Shown in pieces: positions 33,061 to 45,228 of a stretch of 64,000 nucleotides of DNA. Source of the DNA: Mermis nigrescens (lineage: Eukaryota; Nematoda; Enoplea; Mermithida; Mermithidae); assembly GCA_036768485.1 (NCBI GenBank), contig JAVLUZ010000056.1, positions 6,000,902 to 6,064,901 of the forward strand. Direction: 5' to 3'. The notes under the pieces are model-generated. The model was not told the DNA's origin. It made no database searches and saw nothing but the letters and a program-made list of their open reading frames with translations. How positions within the stretch are numbered: position 1 is the stretch's first letter; the number at the start of each line of letters is the position of its first letter. Both the position numbers and the translations under genes were made by a program.

Positions 33061-35398
33061 GTCATTCCATGTCAATTGGTCCAAAGTTTTAAAAATCGTC
33101 CTCATTCGACCATCTCCAATCTTTTGATAAAAATTTTGTGTTTATGATTCCCAGGGTCTCAAACGAGCTTATCTTAAATCTTTTTTCATGCCTTTGAAAA
33201 CTCGAGGTAGGCAGAGCCCAAAACCTAAACCCTGCTCTGTATCGATTGTACGGAAAACCTTAGAAACCCGCAACTTCGAAATTGCATTGTAGCCGAACCA
33301 GGCCATCTTTTCCGTTGAAAATTTGTAAGAGTAGACAACTTTTTGCCCTCTTTTTAGCTAAAGTAAAATAAGGTTTTAACTATTTGTTCTTCAATTGTAA
33401 ATGTCGCGTACATTTGCCGCGAAAAATTAATTTTTATCTAACGCTAGCCATTTATTACTCCCAAACAAGGAATGTTCTCAATCTGCTATTGCAGAACTGA
33501 AACGAGCGTACATTACTCTGTCTAAATACTGGATAGCAGATTATAAGACATCCGCAGTATAAAGAAATAATTATGCAGAATTTTCAAAAAATCTAAAACA
33601 AGCAAATTTTCTAATTTTTTCAGTTGCATTTTTCTCATGCTGTTTTTGACGCTTAGTTCAATCATGCAAATTGTTTTTTTGTTGAAAACGAATGTTTGTT
33701 GTGTGAAGTGAGTGTGTAAAGTATCAAAAATTACTGTTTTTGACACATTTTACAGGGTATAGCATATTTCATCACAACTCAGGATCACCTCGATCAAGTT
33801 CGATAATTCTTTTTTTATTGCAATGGTGAATAATTTTTACATTTTGGAAAATCAATTTATCATACAGTACTCTTTCAAAATTTATTTATATGATTATCAA
33901 CATGAAGCATTCACGATTTTGACTTCAGTTTTTTCGATAATTTCCAATTTAGCGCATATACCACATGCAGGCATAACTCGAATTATAAAATTTTATAGCT
34001 TATCAATACAGGCTTTTATAATGAAAAAACATAAAAATAACGCTTTTTTGAGCAGCAGATGTTTGAATGGAACATGGTATGCTAAGAAATGGTCGAAATT
34101 TGACAAATTAGCCGCATAACGTCACAACGTTTTTCCGGTAATAAATTTAGGCAAACTCTTATACTGCATCGCGGTAGCATTGGCGCGCTTATACATAGGC
34201 ACACGAAAACGCATTATAATTAAGAAAATAACCACCAAATTTTGACAAGCGACCACTAAATTTTGACAGGCAATGTCAAAATATTTTCTCATTACTGTTT
34301 TGAAAATAATGGGCCGCGCGCGGTTCAAGTCGTAATATGTTGTCAAAAATTATTAGGAACTTTTATAAAAGATTTAAAAAAATCAAAGGATCGTTTTTGA
34401 GTAATATAAGTTTAACGAGAGCATGTTTTTCCAAGGAAGGATCAAAGTTATACTATTTTGAGTTTAGCGTCAAGGTATCACTCACAGATCTCTAAATTTG
34501 ATGATGTAACAGTCACTCCACGTTTCATTTAACGTTTGTTGCCCGTACCGTGGGCATTATATTTTTCATTTTTTCTCATAAAGTCTGATGATAAGGCTTA
34601 ATAAATTACAGTGTAAATGATAACCAACTTATATCAAACAGTTCTAGCAAGAAACCATTTTGACACTCAGCACACCGTGTTCTCTTCAAATTATATGTAA
34701 CTCAGGCGGTCCTTTGATTTTTTCGAAATGGTTTTATAAAGTCTCTAATAATTTTTGAGCAACAAATCACAATGGAAGTGCGCCCCATATTTTTAGAAAA
34801 TAAGAAAATATCTTGACATTGCTAGTCAAAATTTCATATATTTCATCATTTTCAGCACACCATGTTCTCGTTAAAGGTCTGTTATTAAAAAAGTGGTAAT
34901 TTTCTTTTATAATTTTTTCGTGTAGGGTTTGAGGTGCCCACATTACAAATACAACACAGTGGCATTATTGCAGCTGCATTTTAATCCTCTTTCGTAGCCT
35001 ATCAAACTTATCCTGTTTTTTGTGCAAACGAGCTGAATTGGAACAGGATATAGCTCTCCGTGTCTTTAATAGTTTTCACAATATGATTATTTCTTCGAAG
35101 ACTTGTAATTCTGCATGTATTGTCACAGCTCTGTTAATAGAGTGCACGGCTACACATCAGATTTTATATTATTGCGACTGCAAATTTTGCTGTAGTATTC
35201 TGCCGGTTTCATTCTATAATAAGTATCATGCTATATGTCTGAATATCGAAGAAATTGTCACAAATAATTTCAATTCTTCATGTAATGTTACGAGTGATAT
35301 TTACTTTAGTTGTATATTTACTGTACTTAAGACGTTTTCTATTCATTTTTCCGCCCATCCATCACATCCACCGTTTTTTCCTAGCGGTTAGGTTCATG
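33061..35398. other. Intergenic DNA with no supported gene
   Basis: AT-rich. A GGGTCATTCCATGTCAATT block at 33059 resembles a transposon end but no partner was found. Several open frames (such as 35020-35391) lack family motifs and splice support. Confidence 0.35.
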
Positions 35399-35985
35399 AT
35401 GTGAACCAGGCCCGTATCCAGGGAGATGGGATAGGGGGGGAACGCCCCCCGAAACGAAATATGAGAATGTGCTTTTCTTCACTCTCCCCTTTGCTTTTTT
35501 TAGCCAAAAATCGTAGTTAGTCCCTAGCGCGCGGTTTAAAAACTCCATTAGGCCCATATCCAGGGGGATAGGGGCACGTGCCCCCTCCGAAATGAAATAT
35601 GGGGACAATTTTTTCCTTTAAGTACTCCCCCGCCGAAATGAAATATGTGAACAGTCTTTTCCTTTACTCCTCCATTGCTTTTTTAGCCAAAAATCGCCAA
35701 AATTTCCGGTGCTTCGCGCCGAATTATAAAATTGTAAGTGTACAGTCTATTTAGTCCCAAGCGCGCGGTATAAACACGTATTTTTGTTCCTTATACAATC
35801 TAAAGCGTATTTTGTTTCTACATTCTTTTTCTGAATTGAACTGAAATAATTTGAATGAATGAATGAATGAAATAATTTATTACTGAAACGCGACAATTAC
35901 GAAAGATGTAAAGAGTGATAAAACGTACGGTCAAAGAATAAAAGCGTACAGCAAAAGGCGACGAGCGAGTCATGAAAATGACGAT

Positions 35986-38770
35986 TTAAGCCCGCCCTAT
36001 AATAAATTTAGATAAGTCGACATCAATTAATCTAGATTTGAATATATTCAAGTTAGGGGAAGAGACTACAAAATCAGGTAGGTGATTCCAAATTGAGATA
36101 TACTTATAGAAAAAGTCAAATTTTTGTAAATTAGAACGGACAAGAGGAACAACTAGCTTGAAACGATTTGTGCAGCGAGTAGTATTTTGATTAAGCACAA
36201 AAAAATCTGTCATGCAAAGACAAGATTTTTGACTAATAATTTGATACATCATACATAAGCAAATATGAAGGCGACGTAATTCTAATCGACACAAGTTAAG
36301 TTGGTTAAGGCGTTCGTCGTAAGAAAGAGGGCTATGATATCCAACTATGTATTTAGTAAATTTACGCTGAAGAGTCTCCAGCCTGTTGATATCACTAATA
36401 TAAGAGGGGTTCCATAAAGCACAGGAATATTCAAGGATCGGTCTGACGTAAACAATGAAGGCCTTTACGAGATTATTTTTATCACGCGAAAAGAAGGATT
36501 TTCTAATTAGGATAGATCTCAAGAAAGCTTTCTTGATAATACTGTTGTAATGTTCCTTAAATTTAAGGTTGTGCGAAATTAGCACTCCTAAATCGCGAAC
36601 ATAGACAGAATCGTTCGTAATAACTTGTGTATTGAGTGTATATGACAATTTAGGATTATTTTTGCCCAAATATAGGGCTGTGCATTTAGAATATGATATT
36701 GGTAAACAATTTCTGGTGGCCCAAATGGAAATTCTATCCAAATCGGTCTGAAGTGTTTGATAATTGCAGGAAAGATTGAATATTTTTAAGTCATCCGCGA
36801 ACATAAAAGTCGAACTTGACAAGTTATCAAAGATATCATTTATAAAAATCAAAAACAACGTAGGTCCAAGAATGGACCCTTGAATAACTCCACTTGTAAC
36901 AGCGGCATAATCTGAAAAACACTGATTAACGCGAACACACTGAATACGATTAGATAGAAAAGCTTTTAACCAATTAAACAGGTGTTGTTGAATACCGTAA
37001 CTAGTTAATTTAACAAGAAGTTTAGATATGTCGACTTTGTCAAAAGCTTTAGCAAAGTCTATATAAATAATATCAACGGTTTCTTTACAATCCAGTGATT
37101 TAACCCAAGAATGTTTACAATTTAATAGTTGCAATTCGCAAGATTTATGTTTTTGGAAACCATATTGAAAAGGTGATATTAACTCATTTGTAGATAAATA
37201 AATTGATAGTTGAGTATTAATAATACTTTCCAATATCTTACAAGTTGAGCAACATAAAGAAACAGGACGATAATTTTCAGTTAATGAGGGGTCACCCTTT
37301 TTAATTATAGGTACAACGTAAGCCTCCCTCCAAATGTCTGGGATATCACCTGATAAAAAAGAAACAGTAAAAATACTGATAAGGGGTTTAAGAAGATAAT
37401 AAGCTAATTTTTTAACAAAAAAGTTACTTAAACCATCAGGCGCTATCGAAGTCGAGTTTTTCATCTCAGCAATCGCCCGTGAGACATTATTTTCGTCAAA
37501 GACGATGTTTGAAATAGAAAAATCGCCCCGCTTCTGAAAAACAAAAGAATCGTTAGATATCATCATTGGTAAATACGGAAGAGAAGTAATGATTGAACAT
37601 ATTCGTTTTACAATGAAGATCAGTTACTACATTATTGTCGGTGGAAGTAATAGGTGGAATGCTTCGAGAATTATTTAAACGATTATTTACAAATCTAAAA
37701 AAGGATTTCAGATCGTTATGTTGCAATAAATTACTTTCCTGTAAGCAAAAATGATTATGAATTTCTTTCGCGTAACATTTTACAATGATTACGATACCTT
37801 TGTTTGCATATAATTGTACGATATTTTTTGTATTTTTGCCATAAAAGCCGTTTTTTGGCAAATAATTTTCATAAAACTTTAGGGTATGAAAAATTTGGAG
37901 GGCTTTGCTTTGACTTTGGGAACAAAAGTAAAAATTAGAGGCCTTAAGACATTTAAAAATACATTATACATGTCGTTAACATTTAAACAAGTAGAAAAAA
38001 GATCAGGCCAAGAAATCGTAGAAAGAAAGCTACCAATACTAAAGTAGTCTGCTTTTTGAAAATTAAAGTGAGATTCTACATGAGTAGCAGGTGGAGTTAT
38101 CAGAGTTTCAAAAGATATAGAATTGTGGTCACTTGTGGAAAAGGAGGGTAGTACTTTAACATTAAAAACATTGTTTGCTGCAAAAATAAACATCAATAAT
38201 ATTAGTATCATGCGCTTGATCTAAAACTGACTTTTGTTAATCCTGTAGGGGACGCGAAACAGTCGTAAAACAACTCGTTAAGAGAATCGGATGTAAAGGT
38301 ACCTTAGGTCCAATCAATTTTAGGTAAATTGAAATCCCCTAGGATAATTACGGGATAAGAGCAATTATTTACCCATTCTATCAAGTTACAGATTCTTAAA
38401 GCATGATTTAAATCGTAGTGAGGAGGTCTGTAACAAGAAGAAATCTAATTCTATCCTGACCATGGAAAAAAGTCAATAATTAAAGAGTCAGATATACTCA
38501 GTTCGTTAGGAACTTTAACAAAACGAGCGCTAAAATGTGATTTTACAAAGACAATGACCCCGCCGCCTCGTTTATTTACTCGATCAGAGCGAAAAATTTG
38601 ATAATTGTTTTGAGGACATAAAATACTATCATGAATTACTTCATTTAACCATGTTTCACAACAGAAAATTAAGTCAAAATTGTCACTATCTAACAAATAA
38701 TATAACTCCCCTAACTTGTTTACTAAACTTTGTGCATTGAATAAAAAACACCTAGCACTAATAAATTCGG
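35986..38770 (-). pseudogene. LINE ORF2: APE-type endonuclease plus reverse transcriptase, frameshifted
   Basis: Endonuclease motifs appear in order but in different frames: NAQSLVNKLGEL and CCETWL (about 38745-38630), RSDRVNKRGGGVIVFV (about 38600-38540), ILGDFNLP (about 38345), SDHNSISFE (about 38130). A stop follows the GDFN motif. The reverse transcriptase is one long frame, 37566-35986 (526 residues): YRPVSLCC, FQYGFQKHKSC, DIIYIDFAKAFDKVD, SGVIQGSILGPTLFLIFIND and the catalytic FADDLKIF. A connecting frame (37861-37553) overlaps it, showing another frameshift. It cannot make full ORF2 unless these are assembly errors. Confidence 0.88.
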
Positions 38771-38783
38771 AGGGCGACTTATC

Positions 38784-39710
38784 CTATACAGAACCGGAAT
38801 CAACGCGAGCGAAAGATTGAGGAAAGGACGGTTTAGGAAAATTGGAACGAGCGCGTGACGCGTAAGTCGGCTTCTTTTTCACACAATCGGCAGCAAAGTC
38901 TATGAAAAGATCCGTTTCGCCCGAGTTTCGTCGGTCGTTCAATTCAGCAAACAGCTCGCGCTGTCGCTTGCGCTGCATGTACGAAAGGTCTGGCCGAGCG
39001 CACAATTTGGACCGACCATTAGATGGATTTGACGGGCGAATCACTTTGTTGACTAGTCCGATAAAACGACGTTGAGCACGTGGTGACGTGAGGCAAACCT
39101 TCAGGAATTGAGGTTTGCCCTGATGTTTGGGACCATCACGGAAAACTTGCGTAATATCAACAGATGACAAGTCGGATTCATTGCTGAATTCATCAACCAA
39201 AGACTTTACAGACTTCAAATCGTCATCTGAATCGGGTAAACCGAATAATACTGCATTTGACTTCTTGGATTCTCGCTCCAAACAGTCCTTGATTAACAAA
39301 CCGATGTCGGACGTATGGGATGCATTTGCCTTCGATTCGTAGCGTTCTTCCAATAAATTTATTCGAGATTCTAATATGGAAAATTTGGTTGGTAAGGAGG
39401 CAATATTTTCAAATACAGGTTTGCAACAGCTGCAAACGAATGGGAATGAGAATGAAGCATCCACGTATTGTTTGCTATTAAAATAAGAGACGAGTGCTGG
39501 TGGTAAATTTAGGCATTCGGCATGAGCCCATTTGTGGCAAATATCGCACTGAATGGCCGAAATATGACTCTCAGTAACTAATAGCGAACAGATTATGCAT
39601 GGGTAGGCGTCATTTTTAATAGGAGAATTTTGAAGCGTTAGATTTCCTGAATGCGATGGAGATTTTGACTGACGATCAATGGGCTTCTTTGACTGACTAG
39701 GTTTGCCCAT
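38784..39710 (-). CDS. LINE ORF1 protein (PHD-like zinc finger, RNA-binding)
   Basis: 308 residues and uninterrupted. A Cys/His-rich finger lies at about residues 38-95: CIIC, QCDICHKWAHAEC and FVCSCCKP, a PHD-type spacing. A short coiled segment (about 105-135) follows, then the FGLPDSDDD...DITQVFRDG...GKPQFLKVCLTSPRAQRRFIG region common to CR1-like ORF1 proteins, and a basic C-terminus. Known role: binds the element's RNA to form the retrotransposition particle. It is intact although ORF2 is broken, so this copy could be young. Confidence 0.85.
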   Translation of the reverse strand: MGKPSQSKKPIDRQSKSPSHSGNLTLQNSPIKNDAYPCIICSLLVTESHISAIQCDICHKWAHAECLNLPPALVSYFNSKQYVDASFSFPFVCSCCKPVFENIASLPTKFSILESRINLLEERYESKANASHTSDIGLLIKDCLERESKKSNAVLFGLPDSDDDLKSVKSLVDEFSNESDLSSVDITQVFRDGPKHQGKPQFLKVCLTSPRAQRRFIGLVNKVIRPSNPSNGRSKLCARPDLSYMQRKRQRELFAELNDRRNSGETDLFIDFAADCVKKKPTYASRARSNFPKPSFPQSFARVDSGSV

Positions 39711-39784
39711 GGCGGATGTAATTTACAAATATATATAATATATAATCGCAGCGATTGACCGGTCGATGTACCCTTAATGTGGTT

Positions 39785-39970
39785 TTCGAAAAAAAAAAAA
39801 TTTATTGCTGAAAACGCTGACAGTTACGAAGGATGTAAGAGAGCAATAAAATTTACGGTTAATACAGCAAAAGGCGACGAGCGAGTCATAAAAATCACGA
39901 TTTAAGCTCGCCCTCTAATAACATTGGATAAGTCGACATCAATTAATCTAGATTTGAATGTATTTAAGTT
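39785..39970 (-). mobile_element. 3'-end fragment of a second CR1-like LINE
   Basis: Carries the same terminal sequence (GACGAGCGAGTCAT, GATAAGTCGACATCAATTAA) as 35880-36050 and ends in the AATAAATTTTTT tail next to the 5' end of the longer copy. Confidence 0.75.
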
Positions 39971-40621
39971 TATATTCACAGAAAATGAGATTTGTTCAAG
40001 AAGCAAATATGTCAGAAATTTTTTGGCGATGATTATGGATTGGCTGATGAACTTTGACTATTATTAGGGGAATTCACAGCTGTGATTTTGATGATCTTGT
40101 GTGAACTCTAACGTTACGATTCAAAATTAAAGTGCTCGTTTTACAGAATTTTCAGGGCTCTGCCCTGGACCCCGCCCCAGACCCCTCAGCCCTAAAAGAG
40201 TTGGTTTCTGTTGAATTCTCACCGTATCTAAGGCATCCAGGTAGCAAAATCGGCAAAGCAAAATTCACTCTTTGGTCCCCCTTTTTTATTTGAAAAATTT
40301 TTTGGTCATCCTTCTCTTCCCGAAACAAAATCCTGGATATGGGCCTGACTCCATTATTAGTCTTTATGCAACCTTTAGCGTATTTTGCATCTAATTCTTC
40401 TTTTTGGCACATGTTTTATGCAGAAAATGAGATTTGTTTAGGAGGATGTCCATTGGATTCTCACCACATTTAAGGCATCTGGGTAGCAAAATTTACAAAA
40501 TATAAAGCTCTGGTGGTCCTAAAACGCCTTTTTTATTTCATCCTTTGGTCCAACCTAACGTTTTTAAAAATATTTTGGTCGTCCCCCGAAACAAAATCCT
40601 GGATACGGGCCTGATGTGAAC

Positions 40622-42550
40622 TATTTTAAAATTTTTTCCGTATTTTAAATTTTGGTTCACATTTCTAGGAGTCTAAAAACATAAAAATTGAGCGCCTATT
40701 AAAAAACCGATGTTTTTTACTGAAGTCCATCCTACATAAAATGGCGAGACCCAAAACGAGTTTTTGAAGATTTTGTTAATGCAAATTTAGTGTACAATGA
40801 ATATAACGATCAATAATATGTTCTTCTCCTCAAACTGCATCTTCAGACCTTGCACTTTAGCCGATTTCTGGAGTCTCATCAAAGAATAAAAATCAATAAT
40901 TTATCGAAATGGCGCGGGAACTGCCAACGCATTTTTGCAATAAAATTGCTGCATCGGCCCGGCGCAGTATAGACTGCTGATTTTGACTGCAAATAATTCT
41001 TGCTCTCTTTTGGGTTGGGGGTCTGGGGTAGCGCTCAAGAAGCGTCCCTCAGTGGGGTCCGAGGCAGAGCCTGGAAAATGTTGCCGAATAAACACTGAAA
41101 TCTTGAATCTGTACGTTAAAATTATCGTAAACCCGTCCAAATCTTGCTTTAATTCAGCCCAGTTCAAAATAGACTGGTCCAGGAAGCGCGAAAATTTTCT
41201 GATGCCAGAATGACTAAAACATCTCAAAACGCATGAGACCATACATTAACTGGGAGGGGGTTTGGGGTTTCCACCCTCAGAAGAATTTTACCCCCCGCAA
41301 AAGTTTTTTCACCTCCAGAATTGGCGAGTTCTTAAAAAGTTCCAAAAATATCCTGAAAATCGGTAGAAAAAGTGCCTTTTCAAGTGTTTTCTAGTTATCT
41401 ACATATTTGCTCAAAAGTGCCGCTTTTTATGCTTGCTGCCATATACTCATGTTTTGACCAATATGTTGTTCAATTTATTTGACTTTTGAAATTTTTTGCT
41501 TTATGCTCTAGAAAGATGGAGCATCGTCAGAAACGCCAGAAAACGTTGTTTTTGACGCGTACTTACCATACTGGGGAAGGGTAAATTATAAAGTGCCTTT
41601 TCGGGCCCAGAAATGGTAGGCATGCGTCAAAACATCGTTTTTAGCGTTTGTTGACGATGTTTCATCTTTCTAAAGCATAGAACCAAAAAATTTCGAAAAA
41701 AATCGGAACAAATTGAACAAAATGTAGTTCTAAACATCGAGTATAATGGCGCGAAGCCGCCGAAAATTTGGCACTTTTGAGCAAATAGATACCTAAAAAC
41801 GCTTTAAAAGCATCTTTTGAACAGATTGAATAAAAAAGATTTTAGAACTCGCAAAAATCGCCAATTCTGGGGGGAATTTTTGGGCCCGAAAAAGATACTT
41901 TAGCATTTCACCTCCCCCTCCCCACAGTATTCTCATGCTGTGCATGTCTGCATGATATGCGAATCATTTGTAGACTCTTCACGCAAAGCAGCTTTAAAAA
42001 TTGCAACCTTTACAAAGGACACGAATTTCCGGCATACTTTTAATTTTTATTGACAGCCAGACCCGTATTTAGGATTTATTTTTTGGGTGCTACATGACCA
42101 AAATTTTTCAAAAACACAAGGGGGACCAAAGAATGAATTAAAAAGACCTACGTTCTACATTTATTAAATTTTGCTACTCCAGATGCCCTGGCTTGTATCC
42201 AGGATTTTGTTTCGAGAGGGGGCACGACCTTAATGCTTTAAGAACCTAATGGGGATCAAAGTACGAATGAAAAAGACATTTTACGACCACTAGAGCTGCA
42301 CACTTTATAAATTTTGCTACCTAGCCATCGTAAATATTGTGAGAATCTAACGGTCACCCTGTCTAGTGAAACTGAGGGGTTTGGGGTGGTGCGCTTAAGC
42401 GCACCCAGCGTTTGCACCTGTAAATACGTTTATTTATTTATTTTTTGTGTATTTGAAACAATTTTTTTACCTCTTAAATTCACTTAGATATTGAAGTCTA
42501 GCTTTCCGATTTCTCGTCTATTTTTTCTACTTATATGCAATAGGTACTTA
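40622..42550. other. Intergenic DNA with overlapping degraded repeats
   Basis: No gene. It contains CATACATG-type foldback sequence (about 41231-41960, with GCATCGTCAGAAACGCC and its inverse) and further relics of the CCCGTATCCAGGA family (about 42062-42230). Confidence 0.45.
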
Positions 42551-42890
42551 TTAGGGTGGCGTCGGAAACCCGGACCTGACTCGTTTAGCCGGGTACTCGG
42601 CTAAAATGTTGGACCCGGACCCGACGTCTCTAAAATTTATAAGCCGGACCTGGGCCCACTGTAACCATAAAGTTGGACCCGGCTTTGAAATAGTGTCGGG
42701 TCCGGGTCCAAAAATATAATGTTAAATGACACAATAATATTGAAACAAAATCAAAAATTTGTTGACTAAATCGGCATCTTAAGTTTGTTTAGACATTCTC
42801 AATTGAATTTAAATTAACAGCTTTGGAACAGAAAAACAGATTATGGACGGAGAAGAAATTAGACATTGATGAAAACATGTATGGGCTGAT

Positions 42891-43338
42891 CAGTGTTTTT
42901 TTTTTGTATTCGGCAAAGATTTTTCCCGATTTACAAAGATTTTTAGGGACCGTCTTTGTACATGTACAAAGATTTTTGGGAAGACAAAAATTGCAAAAAA
43001 GGTCTGAAATTCGCAAAAATTTTCGCGCTTCGCGCCGAAATGATCAATTGTGTGTTCTATATATCTTTATATTGGCAGAAATTGCATTTCAGAAGGAAAA
43101 AAGTCAAATTTTTCGGCGCTTCGCGCCATTTTAAGACGATTCGTAGTGATTTTTGCCCTTAGAGATCCAGAAATTAGCTAAAATGCACTACCAAAAGTCA
43201 ATCAACTTTGTTTTACCACACTAAAATCGCTACTGCACCATATTATAGTACCCAAAAATTTGTATGTACACAATGTACAAAGACTTTTGGGGACCATCTT
43301 TGTACATGTACAAACGGACCTTGTACAAAAAAATACTG
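42891..43338 (+). mobile_element. Non-autonomous hAT of the CAGTGTTTTTTTGTA family, 448 bp
   Basis: CAGTGTTTTTTTTTTGTATTC to TTGTACAAAAAAATACTG with the perfect duplication GGGCTGAT at 42883-42890 and 43339-43346. Internal TTTGTACATGTACAAA palindromes and two CGGCGCTTCGCGCC hairpins are present. Confidence 0.92.
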
Positions 43339-43815
43339 GGGCTGATACGAAAGCTGGAAGACCTGTAGAGTCCATTTGGATCAGCTGATTTTGCAAAAAA
43401 TATGAGAAAACAATGGAAAATCAAACAAAATTGTATTTTATAGCAAATCTCTAGCCTAACTAGGAAAGCAACCAGCCTTTGAGAGACCATAGTTGGACAG
43501 ACTGAAGCTTTGGCTATTGCGCAGGTGATCTCATACATTCATTAGCACCATAGCCGTGCTTAGGTGGTGACGAGCCGGGCGGTCGCCCAGGGCCTCAGAG
43601 CTGGGTGCCGCTGAAAAATTTCAGAGAATTGTGGAAAAAACTGTTAGCGGCCCTAATGTGGCAATCATATTATATAAAATATGATTCGATTTCAGATTTA
43701 GTGAAGCTATTTAATATTAGTATCAGATTTTGTATATTAGATTTTTAATCAGACTCAAGTTCAGATTTTAAAGCTGGCATAAAACTTTTTATGCCATTTT
43801 TGTACAATGTATATA

Positions 43816-44371
43816 CAGGGTGGGACTGGAAAAGGCTACATCCTAATATTGTATTATAAATTGTGCTAATATTAAGATAAAATTTCGAAACTAGTTGCAT
43901 TCTACAGATAAAAATATGCTTGTTTTAACTGCAAAAATTTTAGGCCGATTGTTAGTTGGTCCTGCGCTATGGCGATTTGTTTACACCTTAATTTGACACG
44001 TTTCAAACGCCATGGTTTCTGTATTGTGATTATTTCTAAGTAATCGGTGCCATTTTTTGACAATATCTCCGTCGAAAAAATGATTAGCACATTAGCTGAA
44101 CCCTAGAGTGAGTACTCCTTCCTACTAAATGCAAAAATTGCTAAATATCGTCATAAGGGTAAGCAAATTGATGACATAACCCAAAAAGCTTTCGGGGTTT
44201 GAACAAAATCGACGTAGAGTGTAATCAAAGGGCTGTAGCGCCCGAATTGATGAGAGATGGCCAAAATGTTTTACCCGATTTGAACAAGGACATTTTTATC
44301 TATCTAATGACATATTCAAAATTTTGTATTCCGAATGTTACATTTGGGTGTAGCCTTTTTAGCTTACCCTG
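43816..44371. mobile_element. TA-flanked inverted-repeat element with CAGGGTGG / TACCCTG ends
   Basis: The ends CAGGGTGGGACTGGAAAAGG and CTTTTTAGCTTACCCTG are inverted, followed inside by GGCTACA. TA occurs on both sides. This looks like a mariner/Tc1-type non-autonomous element; no transposase is visible. Confidence 0.7.
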
Positions 44372-44880
44372 TATAATTTTATAGAAGTTTTAACGTTTCC
44401 GACGCATTTTTTAGAAAAACTTTTGGCAGTACGCGCTGAATATTATAATAAAATATATGTATGAGTGGCTAAAAGCGTGATACTAACGCTCCATAGTACA
44501 ATCTTTGTATGATTCTAAACATCCTTTTTGGATAAAGTTTCAACTCACGAGAAAAATTCAGTTGACTTATTACCTCAGTTTGTTTTATTATAGTTCTTAT
44601 CTCAAATCCTGCACGTAAATAGCTAATCTAACGGCTCACAAAGCCGAAAATCTCAATGTATAATTACCTACGATTACAATTACTTCGCCTATAGGACTGC
44701 CTTAGTGTTTTCACGAGAATTTTTATGGGATGCTATAAGCAGCTTCGCCCAGGGCCGCTTAAGCCCTAAAAGTGGGCCTGATTAGCAAGTAGCTACTAAC
44801 TAGCCAACTTTAACCGGAAAAATTGATCTCAAAGGGCAAAAATTCGAAATTTTCTGGGTCATTGTTCTAAGAGCTCTCGT

Positions 44881-45228
44881 CATACATGCACAGCATGGGG
44901 ATTCGGGGAGAACAAGGTAAAATTATCAAGTGCCTTTTTGGGTTCAATAATGGTAGGTACGCGTCAAAAACGTCGTTTTTAGTCGTTTCTGACGATGCTC
45001 ATTTTTTTAGAGCATAAAAACATAAAAAAATTTTGGAAAAAATCAAAAAGTCGGAACAAATTGAACAAAATATAGTCAAAACATGTGTTTAATGGCGCGA
45101 AGCTCCGAAAATTTCGCACTTTTGAGCAAATAGATAGCTAAAAACGCTTTAAAAAGCATCTTTGCGACAAATTTTTTGAAAATTTTCAGGAACTTCAAAC
45201 CCCCAAGATCATGTATGACTCCCATTGA
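44881..45228. mobile_element. CATACATG-end foldback element
   Basis: CATACATGCACAGCATGGGG to AAGATCATGTATG, with the core CGTCGTTTTTAGTCGTTTCTG and GGCGCGAAGCTCC. The flanks do not form a clear duplication. Confidence 0.55.

Larger units (their letters stand above)
35834..39780 (-). mobile_element. CR1-like non-LTR retrotransposon, nearly full length but ORF2 broken
   Basis: On the minus strand: ORF1 (39710 to 38784), then ORF2 with endonuclease and reverse transcriptase (about 38767 to 35986), then a short 3' UTR with AATAAA and a tail rich in TTCA repeats near 35855-35875. ORF1 with a PHD-like finger, an APE-type endonuclease, no RNase H and a microsatellite tail fit the CR1/L2-type clade; the exact clade needs a tree. 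A 3'-end fragment of another copy lies directly upstream (39785-39970). Confidence 0.9.
35550..40347. mobile_element. Inner hAT element of the same family, nested in the outer one
   Basis: AGGCCCATATCCAGG at the left and CCTGGATATGGGCCTG at the right, flanked by ACTCCATT at 35542-35549 and 40348-40355. It is itself interrupted by the LINE. Confidence 0.82.
35407..40613. mobile_element. Outer hAT element with CAGGCCCGTATCCAGG ends
   Basis: It begins CAGGCCCGTATCCAGG and ends CCTGGATACGGGCCTG, flanked by a perfect 8-bp duplication ATGTGAAC at 35399-35406 and 40614-40621. CAG...CTG ends with 8-bp duplications are typical of hAT. Its 5.2-kb span is due to nested insertions; its own sequence is a few hundred bp on each side, without transposase. 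Confidence 0.88.

Noticed and set aside
35020..35391. A 123-residue Cys-rich open frame on the plus strand
   Set aside because: No family motif, no good splice partner, and AT-rich intergenic context. It could be a fragment of something, but nothing supports it.
43550..44790. GGGCGGTCGCCCAGGGCC and CGCCCAGGGCCGCTTAAG as possible ends of one element
   Set aside because: The shared CGCCCAGGGCC block is in direct rather than inverted orientation, and no duplication was found.
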